The notes beneath the pieces are model-generated. The model saw nothing but the letters and a program-made list of their open reading frames with translations, did no database searches and was not told the origin of the DNA. Position numbers and translations under genes: made by a program. This document shows positions 34,581-44,199 of a DNA stretch of 64,000 bases, one piece after another. The stretch is taken from the NCBI RefSeq assembly GCF_016865425.1, contig NZ_AP023355.1, forward strand, positions 4,400,198 through 4,464,197. The letters are read 5' to 3'. Position 1 is the stretch's first letter. Every line of letters begins with the position of its first letter. Source of the stretch: Actinocatenispora thailandica. Lineage in GTDB: Bacteria > Actinomycetota > Actinomycetes > Mycobacteriales > Micromonosporaceae.

Positions 34581-37394
34581 TCAGCGGTCCGAGACGGCGG
34601 CGTCGAGCAGCTCGGCCAGGTGCCGGCCGGGGCGCTCGCCGAGGTCGGCCAGCTGGGTACGGCAGGAGAAGCCGTCGGCGAGCAGCACCGTGTCGGCGTC
34701 CGCGTCGCGGACCGCGGGCAGCAGCGCCGACTCGGCCACCGCGACGGACACCTCGTAGTGGCCGCGTTCCATCCCGAAGTTGCCGGCGAGGCCGCAACAG
34801 CCGCCGACCGACCGGACCGCCGCGCCGGCCCGCTCCAGCAGTGCCCGGTCCGCGTCCCACCCCATCACCGCATGCTGGTGGCAGTGCGGCTGGGCGAGCA
34901 CCTCGACCCCGGACAGGTCCGGCGGCTGCCAGCCGGGGCGCTCGCCGAGCAGCTCGGCGAGGGTACGGGTGGCGCCCGCGACCCGGTTGGCGACCTCGTG
35001 GTCGAGCAGTTCCACGGCGTCGCCGCGCAGCACCGCGGTGCAGGACGGCTCCAGGCCCACGATCGGCACGCCGCGGCGGGCGTGCGGCGCGAGGGTGGCC
35101 ACCGACCGGCGCAGGATGCGCTTCGCCGCGTCCAGCTGGCCGGTGGAGATCCAGGTCAGCCCGCAGCACAGCCCCGGATCGGGCAGCTGCACGGCGAACC
35201 CGGCCCGTTCCAGTACCCGCACCGCCGCGGCACCGGTCTCCGGGGTGAAGTGGTTGGTGAAGGTGTCCACCCAGAGCAGCACCGGATCCCCGTCCGTCCG
35301 ATATGGACGGTTGTGGAACCAGTGCCGGAACGTGCGCGGCGCGAACCGCGGCACCGAGCGCCGGGTGTCCACCCCGGCCAGCCGCTTCGCCACCGCCGCC
35401 ACCCCGGGCGCGGCCAGCGCGGCGTTGGCCAGCGCCGGCACCCGCGACGCCAGCCGGGACCATCGCGGCAGCATCCCCAGCGTGTAGTGCGACACCGGCC
35501 GCAGCCGCCGCCGGTACGCCTGGTGCAGCACCTCCGCCTTGTAGCTCGCCATGTCCACGCCGGCCGGGCAGTCGCTCGCGCAGCCCTTGCAGGACAGGCA
35601 CAGGTCCAGCGCCTCGTGCACCTCCGGGGAGCGCCAACCGTCGCGGACCAGCGTGCCGTTCAGCATCTCCTGCAGCACCCGGGAACGGCCCCGGGTGGAG
35701 TCCTTCTCGTCCCGGGTGGCGACGAACGACGGGCACATCACGCCGCCACCGCCGGTGTTGTCGGCGCGGCACACGCCCACCCCGGTACAGCGGTGCACGG
35801 CCGTGCCGAAATCGCCGTGGTCGTGCCGGAACGCCAGCGCCAGCCGGTCGGTGACCGGGCGGGCCGCCGGTACCCGCAGATCGGCGTCGACCGGACGGGG
35901 CCGCACGATCACCCCGGGGTTGAGCACCCCGTCCGGGTCGAACGCGTCCTTGACCGCGGCGAACGCGGACAGCGCGGCCGACGAGTACATCAGTGGCAGC
36001 AGCTCGCCGCGGGCCCGCCCGTCGCCGTGCTCGCCGGACATCGACCCGCCGTACGAGGCGACCAGCTTCGCCGCCTCGGTCAGGAACTCGCGGAACCGCC
36101 GCACTCCGGGTTCGCCGCCGGACAGCGGGAAGTCGATCCGCACGTGCAGGCAACCGTCGCCGAAGTGCCCGTACGGCATGCCGGACAGGCCCTGCGCCGC
36201 CAGCAGCTCGTCGAACTCACGCAGGTAGGCACCGAGCTTCTCCGGCGGCACCGCCGAGTCCTCCCACCCCGCGTAGGCGGGCTGGTTGTGCGCCGACCGC
36301 TGGGACAGCGCGGCGCCGGCCTCCCGGATCCGCCACACCGCCGCCGCATCCGGCACCACCGCGGCGTCCAGCGCACCCGAGTCGGCGATCAGCGCCGCCG
36401 CGGCGGCTTCCAGCTCCGCCGGTGACTCGCCGGCCAGCTCGGCGAACAGCCAGCCCTCGCCGGCCGGCAGCGGTGGCACCGCGGCTGCCCCGCGGCGGCT
36501 GCGCACCACCTCGACGATCCGGATGTCCAACCCCTCCAGCGCGATCGGCCGGTGCGGCAGCAACGCCGGTACCGCGTCGGCGGCCGCCGCCATGCTCGGG
36601 TAGCCGAGCGCGACCAGCGTGGTCGCCGGCGGCACCGGCACCAGCGAGACGGTGCCGCGCAGCAGCACCGCACAGCCGCCCTCGGTACCGACCAGCGCCC
36701 GCGCCACGTCGAAGTCGTGCTCCGGCAGCAGGTGCTCCAGCGAATAGCCGGACACCTGCCGGCCGAACCGGCCCAGCTCGGTACGGATGGTCGCCAGGTG
36801 CTCGCGGGTGGCCCGGTGCAGCGCGGACAGCACCGGCGAGGACGCCGGGTCGGCGCCGCGGCCCGCGGTGAGCCGCTCCCCGGTGCCGGCCAGCACGTCC
36901 AGGTCGAGCACGCTGTCCGCGGTGCGCCCGTAGGCGAGGGCCCGGGAGCCGCACGAGTTGTTGCCGATCATGCCGCCGAACGTGCAGCGGCTGTGCGTGG
37001 ACGGTTCCGGACCGAACCGCAGCCGGTGCGGCGCGATCTCCCGCTGCAGCTGGTCGAGCACCACCCCCGGCTGCACCACCGCGGTCCGGGCGTCCGGGTC
37101 CACCGCCTCGATCCGGTTCAGGTGCCGGGAGAAGTCGAGCACCAGGCCGGTGCCGACCGCGTTGCCGGCGATCGAGGTACCGGCGCCGCGCGCGGTCAGC
37201 GGCACTCCCAGCTCGCGGCAGACCGCCAGCGCCGCGGCGACCTCGTCCGCGTGCCGCGGGAAGGCCACCGCGGTCGGTGGCACCCGGTACAGCGAGGCGT
37301 CGGTGGAGTACTCGGCACGGCGGCGGGCGGAGGCGTCCACCTCGGGCACCCCGGCCCGCCGCAGCGCCACCACCAGATCCTGCGTCTCGACCAT
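34581..37394 (-). CDS. FAD-linked oxidase fused to Fe-S/CCG domains (D-lactate/glycolate dehydrogenase type)
   Basis: This 937-aa membrane-associated dehydrogenase has, in order, an FAD-binding 4 domain (ARGAGTSIAGNAVGTGLVLDFS, GGMIGNNSCGSRALAYG), an FAD-oxidase C domain (GHFGDGCLHVRIDFPL, GEHGDGRARGELLP), a first cysteine set (CTGVGVCR and MCPSF), a classic CLSCKGCASDCPAGVD cluster at about residue 600, and two CCG-type segments (LCCGLTWIS, GGCCGLAGNFGME). It would oxidise a 2-hydroxy acid and pass electrons to quinone. The exact substrate (D-lactate, glycolate or 2-hydroxyglutarate) is not deducible. Confidence 0.88.
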   Translation of the reverse strand: MVETQDLVVALRRAGVPEVDASARRRAEYSTDASLYRVPPTAVAFPRHADEVAAALAVCRELGVPLTARGAGTSIAGNAVGTGLVLDFSRHLNRIEAVDPDARTAVVQPGVVLDQLQREIAPHRLRFGPEPSTHSRCTFGGMIGNNSCGSRALAYGRTADSVLDLDVLAGTGERLTAGRGADPASSPVLSALHRATREHLATIRTELGRFGRQVSGYSLEHLLPEHDFDVARALVGTEGGCAVLLRGTVSLVPVPPATTLVALGYPSMAAAADAVPALLPHRPIALEGLDIRIVEVVRSRRGAAAVPPLPAGEGWLFAELAGESPAELEAAAAALIADSGALDAAVVPDAAAVWRIREAGAALSQRSAHNQPAYAGWEDSAVPPEKLGAYLREFDELLAAQGLSGMPYGHFGDGCLHVRIDFPLSGGEPGVRRFREFLTEAAKLVASYGGSMSGEHGDGRARGELLPLMYSSAALSAFAAVKDAFDPDGVLNPGVIVRPRPVDADLRVPAARPVTDRLALAFRHDHGDFGTAVHRCTGVGVCRADNTGGGGVMCPSFVATRDEKDSTRGRSRVLQEMLNGTLVRDGWRSPEVHEALDLCLSCKGCASDCPAGVDMASYKAEVLHQAYRRRLRPVSHYTLGMLPRWSRLASRVPALANAALAAPGVAAVAKRLAGVDTRRSVPRFAPRTFRHWFHNRPYRTDGDPVLLWVDTFTNHFTPETGAAAVRVLERAGFAVQLPDPGLCCGLTWISTGQLDAAKRILRRSVATLAPHARRGVPIVGLEPSCTAVLRGDAVELLDHEVANRVAGATRTLAELLGERPGWQPPDLSGVEVLAQPHCHQHAVMGWDADRALLERAGAAVRSVGGCCGLAGNFGMERGHYEVSVAVAESALLPAVRDADADTVLLADGFSCRTQLADLGERPGRHLAELLDAAVSDR

Positions 37395-37598
37395 CCCGCC
37401 ATCCTCTCGCACTGCTCGTACCGCCGGCCGGCCGGTGACCGCCGTCCCACGCTGCGGCGGCCGAACACGTCACCACGTCGCGCGGCCGGACAAAACACTT
37501 TGCCCCCACCGGCGCCGACTCGGCATCCTCGTACCGACCCGCCGCGCGCCCGGCCACGCAGCACCGGCGCGGTGCCGTACCGATCCCTGGAGACCGTC

Positions 37599-38786
37599 AT
37601 GTCGTACTCGTTGCTGCCCGGCACCGCCGCGCCGGTGCGGATGTGGACCGATCCCTCCACTGTGGACGGCGATGCGCTGCGGCAGCTGCGCAACATCGGT
37701 TCGCTGCCCTGGGTGCACGGGATCGCGGTGATGCCGGACGTGCACCTGGGCAAGGGCGCGACGGTCGGTTCGGTGATCGCGATGCGGCAGGCGGTCGCGC
37801 CGGCCGCGGTCGGCGTCGACATCGGCTGCGGCATGTCCGCGGTCCGCACCTCGCTGACCGCCGCGCAGCTGCCGGACGATCTCGGTTCGCTGCGGTCGGC
37901 GATCGAGGCGGTCGTGCCGGTCGGCTTCGCCGCGCACGACGACCCGGTCGACCCGCGTCGCCTGTGGGGCGTCAAGACCGCGGGCTGGGCCGAGTTCTGG
38001 CACCGGTTCGGGGGTCTGCACCAGGGCGTCCGGCACCGCCAGGTACGGGCGATGAAGCAGCTCGGCACGCTCGGCGGCGGCAACCACTTTTGCGAGGTTT
38101 GCGTCGATACATCGGATTCGGTGTGGGTGCTGTTGCACTCCGGATCCCGCAACATCGGCAAGGAACTGGCCGAGCGGCACATGGCGGTGGCCCGCAAGCT
38201 GCCGCACAATGCCGACCTGCCCGACCGGGACCTCGCGGTCTTCGTCGCCGGCACGCCGGAGATGGCCGCCTACCGCCGCGACCTGTACTGGGCGCAGGAG
38301 TACGCCCGGCGCAACCGGGAGCTGATGCTCGCGCTGGTGTCCGGCGTGCTGCGGGCCGAGCTGCCCGGCATCCGGTTCGACGAGCCGATCTCCTGTCACC
38401 ACAACTACGTGGCCGAGGAGACGTACGACGGGGTGGAGCTGCTGGTGACCCGCAAGGGCGCGATCCGCGCCGGCCGCGGTGAGCTCGGCATCATCCCCGG
38501 CTCGATGGGCACCGGCTCGTACCTGGTTCGCGGCCTGGGCAACACCGACGCGTTCGTGTCCGCGTCGCACGGCGCCGGGCGGCGAATGAGCCGCACCAAG
38601 GCGAAGCAGATCTACCGGGAGGCGGACCTCGCCGCCCAGACCGCGGGTATCGAGTGCCGCAAGGATGCGGGTGTGGTCGACGAGATCCCGGCCGCGTACA
38701 AGGATCTGGATCAGGTGATGGCGCAGCAGTCGGATCTGGTCGAGGTGGTCCAGCAGCTGCGCCAGGTCATCTGCATCAAGGGCTGA
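37599..38786 (+). CDS. rtcB: RtcB family RNA ligase
   Basis: RtcB joins RNA 2',3'-cyclic phosphate (or 3'-phosphate) and 5'-OH ends using GTP and Mn2+. The 395-aa protein has the metal-binding PDVHLGKGATVG and VGVDIGCGM, then LGTLGGGNHFCEV, LHSGSRNIG, SCHHNYVAEE, GSMGTGSYLVRG and the guanylylated histidine in SASHGAGRRMSR. No archease gene is adjacent. The ATG at 37599 follows TCCCTGGAGA. It is likely an RNA repair function. Confidence 0.92.
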   Translation: MSYSLLPGTAAPVRMWTDPSTVDGDALRQLRNIGSLPWVHGIAVMPDVHLGKGATVGSVIAMRQAVAPAAVGVDIGCGMSAVRTSLTAAQLPDDLGSLRSAIEAVVPVGFAAHDDPVDPRRLWGVKTAGWAEFWHRFGGLHQGVRHRQVRAMKQLGTLGGGNHFCEVCVDTSDSVWVLLHSGSRNIGKELAERHMAVARKLPHNADLPDRDLAVFVAGTPEMAAYRRDLYWAQEYARRNRELMLALVSGVLRAELPGIRFDEPISCHHNYVAEETYDGVELLVTRKGAIRAGRGELGIIPGSMGTGSYLVRGLGNTDAFVSASHGAGRRMSRTKAKQIYREADLAAQTAGIECRKDAGVVDEIPAAYKDLDQVMAQQSDLVEVVQQLRQVICIKG

Positions 38787-38840
38787 CGGCGCCGGCGGCC
38801 GGTCGGGCCGGCCGCCGGCGCGAGCGCCGGCGTTGGCCGG

Positions 38841-40052
38841 TCAGCGGGCGGCCGGCACCGGATAGTCGGGCAGGTCGATGGCGTTCACCGCCTTGTCGAT
38901 GCCGCCCATCATCATGCCGCCGCCGGGCAGCTTCGTCATCATCCGCATCGACCAGTCGCGCAGCCGGATGCCGCGGCGGGTCGCCGGCAGGAAGCCCTTC
39001 ACCCCGCCCGGCAGCGGCTTGCGGTTCGCCGCCACGTAGCCGGCCATCCGCGCCTGGTACGCCGGGTACCCGGTGCGGTGGTCGCCGCCGGCCGCGGCGA
39101 GCTCGCCAGCCAGCACGTAGGCGCCGACGATCGCCATCGAGGTACCCATCCCGACCGATCCGGCGAAGCAGGAGTCACCGAGCAGGATCACCCGGTCCCG
39201 GTACCAGCGGGTCATCTCGATCTTCCCGACCCGGTCGAAGTAGAAGTCGGGCGCGTCCGCCATCGAGGCGAGCAGTTCCGGCACCTGCCAGCGCTCCCCG
39301 GCGAAGACCCGCGCCACGATCGCCTTCTGCGCAGCGATGTCGCGCCGGTCGTAGTCGATCGGGTCGCAGGCGAAGTGGAACATCGCCCGCGCCTCGTCGT
39401 GCGCCGGGTAGAGCAGCACGTTGCGGCCGCCGGTGGTGCCGTTGCCGGCCGGCATCGAGTACATCAGCTCCCAGCCGTCCAGCCGCAGCGAGGTGCGGGC
39501 GGTGAACACCGCCCGGTGGTAGCCGGAGTCGGCCATCCGCCAGTCGTCGGCTCCGAAGGCGATCCGGCGGGTCGCCGAGAAGATCCCGTCCGCGCCGACC
39601 ACCAGGTCGAACCGTCGCGCGCCGGCCCGCTCGAACGTCACGTCGACCCCGCCGGCATGCTGGTCGAGCGCGGTGATCGTGTCGTCGAACAGGTACTCCA
39701 CCCCGTCGGCGGCCTCGACCAGGATCCGGGAGAGGTCGGCGCGCAGGATCTCCAGATCCGCCACGATGCCGCCGGAGTCGCCGAACGCCTCGGCGGACAT
39801 CTCCGCAGTGCGCCGGTTGTGCTCGTCCACGTTGGCGATGCCGCGGGTGCCGGTGTGCGCGGCGCGCACCTGGTCGATCAGCCCCATCCGTTCGATCACC
39901 GTGCGGGCCGCGCCGCGCACGTCGATGCCCTGGCCGCCGGGCCGCAGCGCCGGTGCCCGCTCCACCACCGTGACGTCCATCCCGTACCGGCGCAGCCAGT
40001 ACGCGAGTGCCGGGCCGGCGATGCTCGCCCCGCTGATCAGCACCTGGGTCAT
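38841..40052 (-). CDS. FAD-dependent monooxygenase (PHBH/UbiH fold)
   Basis: This 403-aa flavoprotein hydroxylase has the Rossmann GxGxxG-like VLISGASIAGPALAYWL at the N-terminus. The DG motif region is DLVVGADGIFSATRR, and the second FAD motif is RVILLGDSCFAGSVGMGTSMA (GD). The C-terminal tail GGGMMMGGIDKAVNAIDLPDYP is not diagnostic. Similar enzymes inactivate tetracycline or hydroxylate aromatics. It is divergent from a GntR-TetR fusion regulator, its likely controller. The substrate is unknown. Confidence 0.85.
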   Translation of the reverse strand: MTQVLISGASIAGPALAYWLRRYGMDVTVVERAPALRPGGQGIDVRGAARTVIERMGLIDQVRAAHTGTRGIANVDEHNRRTAEMSAEAFGDSGGIVADLEILRADLSRILVEAADGVEYLFDDTITALDQHAGGVDVTFERAGARRFDLVVGADGIFSATRRIAFGADDWRMADSGYHRAVFTARTSLRLDGWELMYSMPAGNGTTGGRNVLLYPAHDEARAMFHFACDPIDYDRRDIAAQKAIVARVFAGERWQVPELLASMADAPDFYFDRVGKIEMTRWYRDRVILLGDSCFAGSVGMGTSMAIVGAYVLAGELAAAGGDHRTGYPAYQARMAGYVAANRKPLPGGVKGFLPATRRGIRLRDWSMRMMTKLPGGGMMMGGIDKAVNAIDLPDYPVPAAR

Positions 40053-40173
40053 GGTTCGCTCCCTCGTCCGTACGGCCGGCACGATCGTCGCGCCGCCGTT
40101 CCTCGGTACACTGTACATACACTTCCACCGACTGCCCAGACTGGGCGAATGAGCAGGGAAGATGACCTGTGAC

Positions 40174-40215
40174 GCACTAGTGCACCAGGTCGCGTAGGAT
40201 CCAGTGCACTAGTGC
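40174..40215. promoter_or_regulatory. Two GCACTAGTGC operators upstream of the GntR-TetR regulator
   Basis: The perfect 10-bp palindrome GCACTAGTGC occurs at 40174-40183 and 40206-40215, 32 bp apart (about three helical turns). A TAGGAT box (40195-40200) between them resembles a -10 element. The second copy ends just before the Shine-Dalgarno GGAGGT. Confidence 0.75.
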
Positions 40216-40226
40216 GGAGGTGCACC

Positions 40227-41210
40227 ATGGCGGCGACGTACCGGCAGATCGTGACGGACATCCGGGGCCGCATCGAGTCCGGCGAGCTGGCCCCCGGCGC
40301 GGCCGTACCGTCGACCCGGCGGCTGGTGGCCGACTACGGAGTGGCGATGGCGACCGCCACCAAGGCGCTGACCGCGCTGCGCCAGGCCGGCCTGGTCCGG
40401 GCGGTGCACGGGGTCGGCACCGTCGTCGCCGAGCCGGCGAGCGCGCCGGTCCCGACCACGCCCGAGGCCCGGCCGCCCGAGGCCCGGCCGACCGAGGCCC
40501 CGCCGACCACGACCCGGCGGACCGCGGGGCACGCCGCGCGGCCGGCGGGCCCGGTCGGCCGGGACGAGGTGGTGCGCACCGCGATCGCGATCGCCGACGC
40601 GGACGGCCTGGCCGGGGTCTCGATGCGCCGGGTCGCCGCCGAGCTGGGCATCGCCACCATGTCGCTGTACCGCCACGTGGCCAGCCGGGACGAGCTGGTG
40701 ACCCGGATGCTCGACGCGGCGATCGGCGAGCAGCCGCTGCCCGCCGAGCCGCCGGCCGGCTGGCGGGCCCGGTGCACCGTCGCCGCCCGGACGATGTGGG
40801 CGTTCTGCCAGCGGCATCCGTGGGCCGCGCCGGCCCTGTCGATGACCCGGCCACAGTCGATCCCGAACGGGATGGACTACACCGAGTGGCTGCTCGCCGC
40901 CTTCGACGGGTACGGCCTGGACCTCGACACCAGGTTCCGGGCCGGCCTGATCGTGCTGATGTACGTGCGCGGGCTCGCGGTCAACATCGAGCCGGAGCTG
41001 CGGGCCCAGGAGGACACCGGGCTCACCGACGAGGAGTGGATGGAGCAGCAGAAGCCGTCGATGCTCGCCGTCGTCGACCCGGAGCGCTTCCCGCAGCTGT
41101 CGTCGGCGATGCACGACGAGGTCGACGCGGACCTGGCGTCGATGTTCGAGTTCGGCCTGCAGCGGCTGCTCGACGGCATCGAGGTCTTCCTCGCCGCGCC
41201 GGCACCCTGA
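40227..41210 (+). CDS. GntR-TetR fusion transcriptional regulator
   Basis: This 327-aa protein combines two DNA-binding domains. Residues 1-70 form a GntR-type winged helix (YRQIVTDIRGRIESGELAPG, STRRLVADYGVAMATATKAL, LVRAVHGVGTVVAE). After a Pro/Thr-rich linker of about 40 residues comes a full TetR protein (VVRTAIAIADADGLAGVSM, RRVAAELGIATMSLYRHVASRDEL) with a TetR C-terminal helical domain like tetracycline-type repressors. GGAGGT precedes the ATG. Twin palindromes upstream and the divergent monooxygenase gene suggest control of both. Such fusions are known but uncommon. Confidence 0.88.
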   Translation: MAATYRQIVTDIRGRIESGELAPGAAVPSTRRLVADYGVAMATATKALTALRQAGLVRAVHGVGTVVAEPASAPVPTTPEARPPEARPTEAPPTTTRRTAGHAARPAGPVGRDEVVRTAIAIADADGLAGVSMRRVAAELGIATMSLYRHVASRDELVTRMLDAAIGEQPLPAEPPAGWRARCTVAARTMWAFCQRHPWAAPALSMTRPQSIPNGMDYTEWLLAAFDGYGLDLDTRFRAGLIVLMYVRGLAVNIEPELRAQEDTGLTDEEWMEQQKPSMLAVVDPERFPQLSSAMHDEVDADLASMFEFGLQRLLDGIEVFLAAPAP

Positions 41211-41247
41211 GCCGCCGGCACGGCGATCGGCCGGCCGCCGCTTCCGG

Positions 41248-42567
41248 TCAGTCGGCGAGCGACTCCAGCGGTACCGACGGGTCGGTCAACCGGGACTCGT
41301 CGACCGGCCGGCCGGCCTTCACGATCGCCTCGATGTGACCGCTGACGTCCCACACGTTGACGTTCATCCCGGCCAGCAACCGGTCGCCGCGCAGCCAGAA
41401 CGCGATGAACTCGCGGCTGCCGGGGTCGCCGCGGTACGCCACCCGCACGTCCGGATCGGCCACGTCGTCGACGTAGCCGGAGTACTCCAACCCCAGGTCG
41501 TACTGGTCGGAGAAGAAGAACGGCACCTGGTCGTACACGTGGTCGTGGCCGAGCATCGAGTGTGCCGCGGCGACCCCGCCGTCCTGCGCGTTCGACCAGT
41601 GCTCGACCCGGATCCGCCGGCCCAGCCAGGGCCGGTACGAGTTGGCCACGTCACCGGCCGCGAACACGTCCTGCGCCGAGGTGCGCAGCCGCTCGTCGGT
41701 GACGATCCCGTCGTCCACCGCGATGCCGGCGGCCACCGCGAGCTCCACCGCCGGCCGGATCCCGACCCCGGCGACGACCACGCCGGCCGGCAGCTCGGTG
41801 CCGTCGGACAGCCGTACCCCGGCGACCGCACCGCGCTCCCCGCGGATCTCCTCGACGGTGGTTCCGAAGCGGAAGTCGACGCCGTGGTCGGCGTGCAGCT
41901 TGGCGAAGAAGGCGCCGACTTCGTCGCCGAGCACCCGGCGCAGCGGGCACGGCTCGGGTTCGACCACGGTCACCGACACTCCGTGCGAGATGCCGGCCGC
42001 GGCCACCTCCAGGCCGATCCAGCCGGCGCCGACCACCACCATCCGGCGGCCACCACCGGTGGCGCGCAGCAGCGCGAGCAGGTCGTCGGCGTCATCGAGG
42101 GTGCGCAGGTAGCGCACCCCGGGCAGGTCCGCGCCGGGCACGTCGAGGGTGCGCACCCGGGACCCGGTGGCGAGCAGCAGCTGGTCGTAGCGCAGCTCGT
42201 GGTAGCCGTCCAGGGTGAGCACGTGCTCGGTGGTGTCGAGCATGGTGGCCCGCACGCCACGGCGCACCTCCACCCGGTTCTGCGCGTACCAGGACTCGTC
42301 GTGGCAGAACACGACGGTGCGCGGGTCGTTGCCGAGCAGGTAACCCTTCGACAGCGGGGGCCGCTCGTACGGCATCTCCTCCTCGTCGGTGAGCAGCACG
42401 ATGCGGCCCTGGTACCCGTCGGTGCGCAGCGTCTCGACCGCCCGGCCGGCGGTGAGCCCGCCGCCGACCACGACGAACGTCTCCGGCCTGCTGCTGCCCG
42501 GCGGGCGACCCACCTCGCGGGCCTCGTCGCGTTCGGTCTCGCCGTCCGGGGTGATCGGTTCGGTCAT
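41248..42567 (-). CDS. FAD-dependent pyridine nucleotide-disulphide oxidoreductase (ferredoxin reductase-like)
   Basis: This 439-aa reductase has FVVVGGGLTAGRAVETLR for FAD, PPLSKGYLLGN, LLLATGSRVRTLDVPG, NAD-binding MVVVGAGWIGLEVAAAG and a TSAQDVFAAGDVANS FAD motif. A reductase C-terminal domain (FFFSDQYDLGLEYSGYVDD) follows. No redox CxxxxC is present, so it resembles putidaredoxin/rhodocoxin reductases that feed electrons to ferredoxin and P450s. Partners are not in the window. Confidence 0.87.
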   Translation of the reverse strand: MTEPITPDGETERDEAREVGRPPGSSRPETFVVVGGGLTAGRAVETLRTDGYQGRIVLLTDEEEMPYERPPLSKGYLLGNDPRTVVFCHDESWYAQNRVEVRRGVRATMLDTTEHVLTLDGYHELRYDQLLLATGSRVRTLDVPGADLPGVRYLRTLDDADDLLALLRATGGGRRMVVVGAGWIGLEVAAAGISHGVSVTVVEPEPCPLRRVLGDEVGAFFAKLHADHGVDFRFGTTVEEIRGERGAVAGVRLSDGTELPAGVVVAGVGIRPAVELAVAAGIAVDDGIVTDERLRTSAQDVFAAGDVANSYRPWLGRRIRVEHWSNAQDGGVAAAHSMLGHDHVYDQVPFFFSDQYDLGLEYSGYVDDVADPDVRVAYRGDPGSREFIAFWLRGDRLLAGMNVNVWDVSGHIEAIVKAGRPVDESRLTDPSVPLESLAD

Positions 42568-42760
42568 GGCCCCAGCCTGCCCCCAGCGGCCGACCCGGAC
42601 AACCCGAACGCGCCGATCTCGCCGGGTACCAGCCGGTCGGCCGGCGCGGCTCGGGCGGGTCCGCCCGGGCAGGCCTCGACGGGACGGGGCCAAGGCCATG
42701 GTCTCCCTCAGCGAATCGGCCACCTTCCGACGCACCAGCTTCGGATCGGCACGGGGCCGG

Positions 42761-44188
42761 TCAGCGCCGGCGGCGCAGGCTGCCGAGCAGCAGTACCGCG
42801 GCGATGCCGGCGACCGCCACACCCAGCCGGTGCAGGCCGGTGTCCGGAGCCACCCCGGCGGACAGCAGCTCGATCAGCGCCGCGGCCAGGTTGGCCCCCA
42901 CGTACTGCGAGGTCCGGTACAGCCCGGACGCGGCACCGGTGGCGTCGGCGGGCGCGGCGGCGTACATGGAGGTCTGGTTGCCCATGTTGTTGAAGCCGTT
43001 CGGCAGGCCGAGCACCGCGCTGACCGCGAGCAACGCCAGCACCGGCGTCGCGGCGTGCACCACGGTCGCGAGGACCACGCCCCCGACGAGCAGCCCGAGC
43101 GAGCCGAACAGCAGCGGCAGCCGCGGACCGCGAGTGCGGACCAGCCGGGTGGCCACCAGCGTCATGAACACGCCGAGGCCGGCGATCGGCAGCACCACCA
43201 GGCCGGCCCCGGCGGCGGACAACCCGCGACCCTGCTCCAGCCAGGAGGGCACCCCGTAGAAGATCGCGTAGAACGCGACGTAGGTGAGCGCGGTGCGCAG
43301 GTAGGTGCCGGTCAGCGCCCGGTTGCGGCCCAGCAGCCGGACGTCCAGGAACGGTTCGGCGGCGCGCAGCTCGTGCCCGACCAGGGCGGCGCCCAGCGCG
43401 AGCACCACCGGCAGCAGCCACCAGCGCGGCGCGGACGCGAGCGACAGCAGGAACAGCATCAGCGCCGTCATCGTCGCCGCGAACAGTGCGAGCCCGGCCG
43501 GATCGAGCCGGCGCAGTGCCGCCGCCCCGGCCGGGCGGTGCGTGGCCCGGGGCGTACCAGCGGGGCCCCAGCGTCCGACGCACACCGCGCCGATCGCCAC
43601 GAACGGCAGGTTCACCAGGAAGATGGACTGCCAGCCGAACCCGCCGACCAGGGCACCGCCCAGCGTCGGACCGAACGCCACCGCCGTCTGCGAGCAGACC
43701 GACAGGATGCCCAGCGCGCTCGCCGCCCGAACGCCCCGGGGTGCCCGGCCGGTGGCCCCGGCGCCGGGCGGCGCGCCGCGCGCGGCGGCCATCCGTACCA
43801 TCGCGATGCCCGCCGGATACTGCGCCGCGGTGCCGAGGCCCAGCAGCACCCGGCAGCCGATCAGGACGCCCAGGGTCGGCGCGAACGGTGCGGCCACCGA
43901 CGCCACCGCCACCAGCAGCAGCCCGGCCAGGAACACCCGCCGCGGACCGATCAGGTCGGCCAGCCGCCCCATCGTGGGTGCGCCGACCGCCGTCGCCAGG
44001 TACAGCGCGGAGACCAGCCAGGAGGCGTCGGCGCCGGCGTGGAAGTCGGTGCGGATGCCGACCAGCGCGACCGCGATCATCGACGAGTTCAGCGCCTGCA
44101 GCAGGGTGCCGAACGCGATCGAGCCGACCAGCCGGCTCGGTAATCGGGCCGGCGCGCCCGGCGGTGCGGTGGTGGTGCCGGTGCTCAT
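42761..44188 (-). CDS. MFS multidrug exporter (DHA2-like)
   Basis: This 475-aa major facilitator has many hydrophobic segments. It shows motif A GRLADLIGPRRVFLAG between helices 2 and 3, motif C-like GPTLGGALVGGFGWQSIFLVNLP (the antiporter motif), and a long hydrophobic C-terminal half of about 14 helices in total. It lies 11 bp downstream of a marR gene in the same direction, so it is a likely MarR-regulated drug efflux pump. The substrate is unknown. Confidence 0.88.
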   Translation of the reverse strand: MSTGTTTAPPGAPARLPSRLVGSIAFGTLLQALNSSMIAVALVGIRTDFHAGADASWLVSALYLATAVGAPTMGRLADLIGPRRVFLAGLLLVAVASVAAPFAPTLGVLIGCRVLLGLGTAAQYPAGIAMVRMAAARGAPPGAGATGRAPRGVRAASALGILSVCSQTAVAFGPTLGGALVGGFGWQSIFLVNLPFVAIGAVCVGRWGPAGTPRATHRPAGAAALRRLDPAGLALFAATMTALMLFLLSLASAPRWWLLPVVLALGAALVGHELRAAEPFLDVRLLGRNRALTGTYLRTALTYVAFYAIFYGVPSWLEQGRGLSAAGAGLVVLPIAGLGVFMTLVATRLVRTRGPRLPLLFGSLGLLVGGVVLATVVHAATPVLALLAVSAVLGLPNGFNNMGNQTSMYAAAPADATGAASGLYRTSQYVGANLAAALIELLSAGVAPDTGLHRLGVAVAGIAAVLLLGSLRRRR

Positions 44189-44199
44189 GTCACCCTTCG

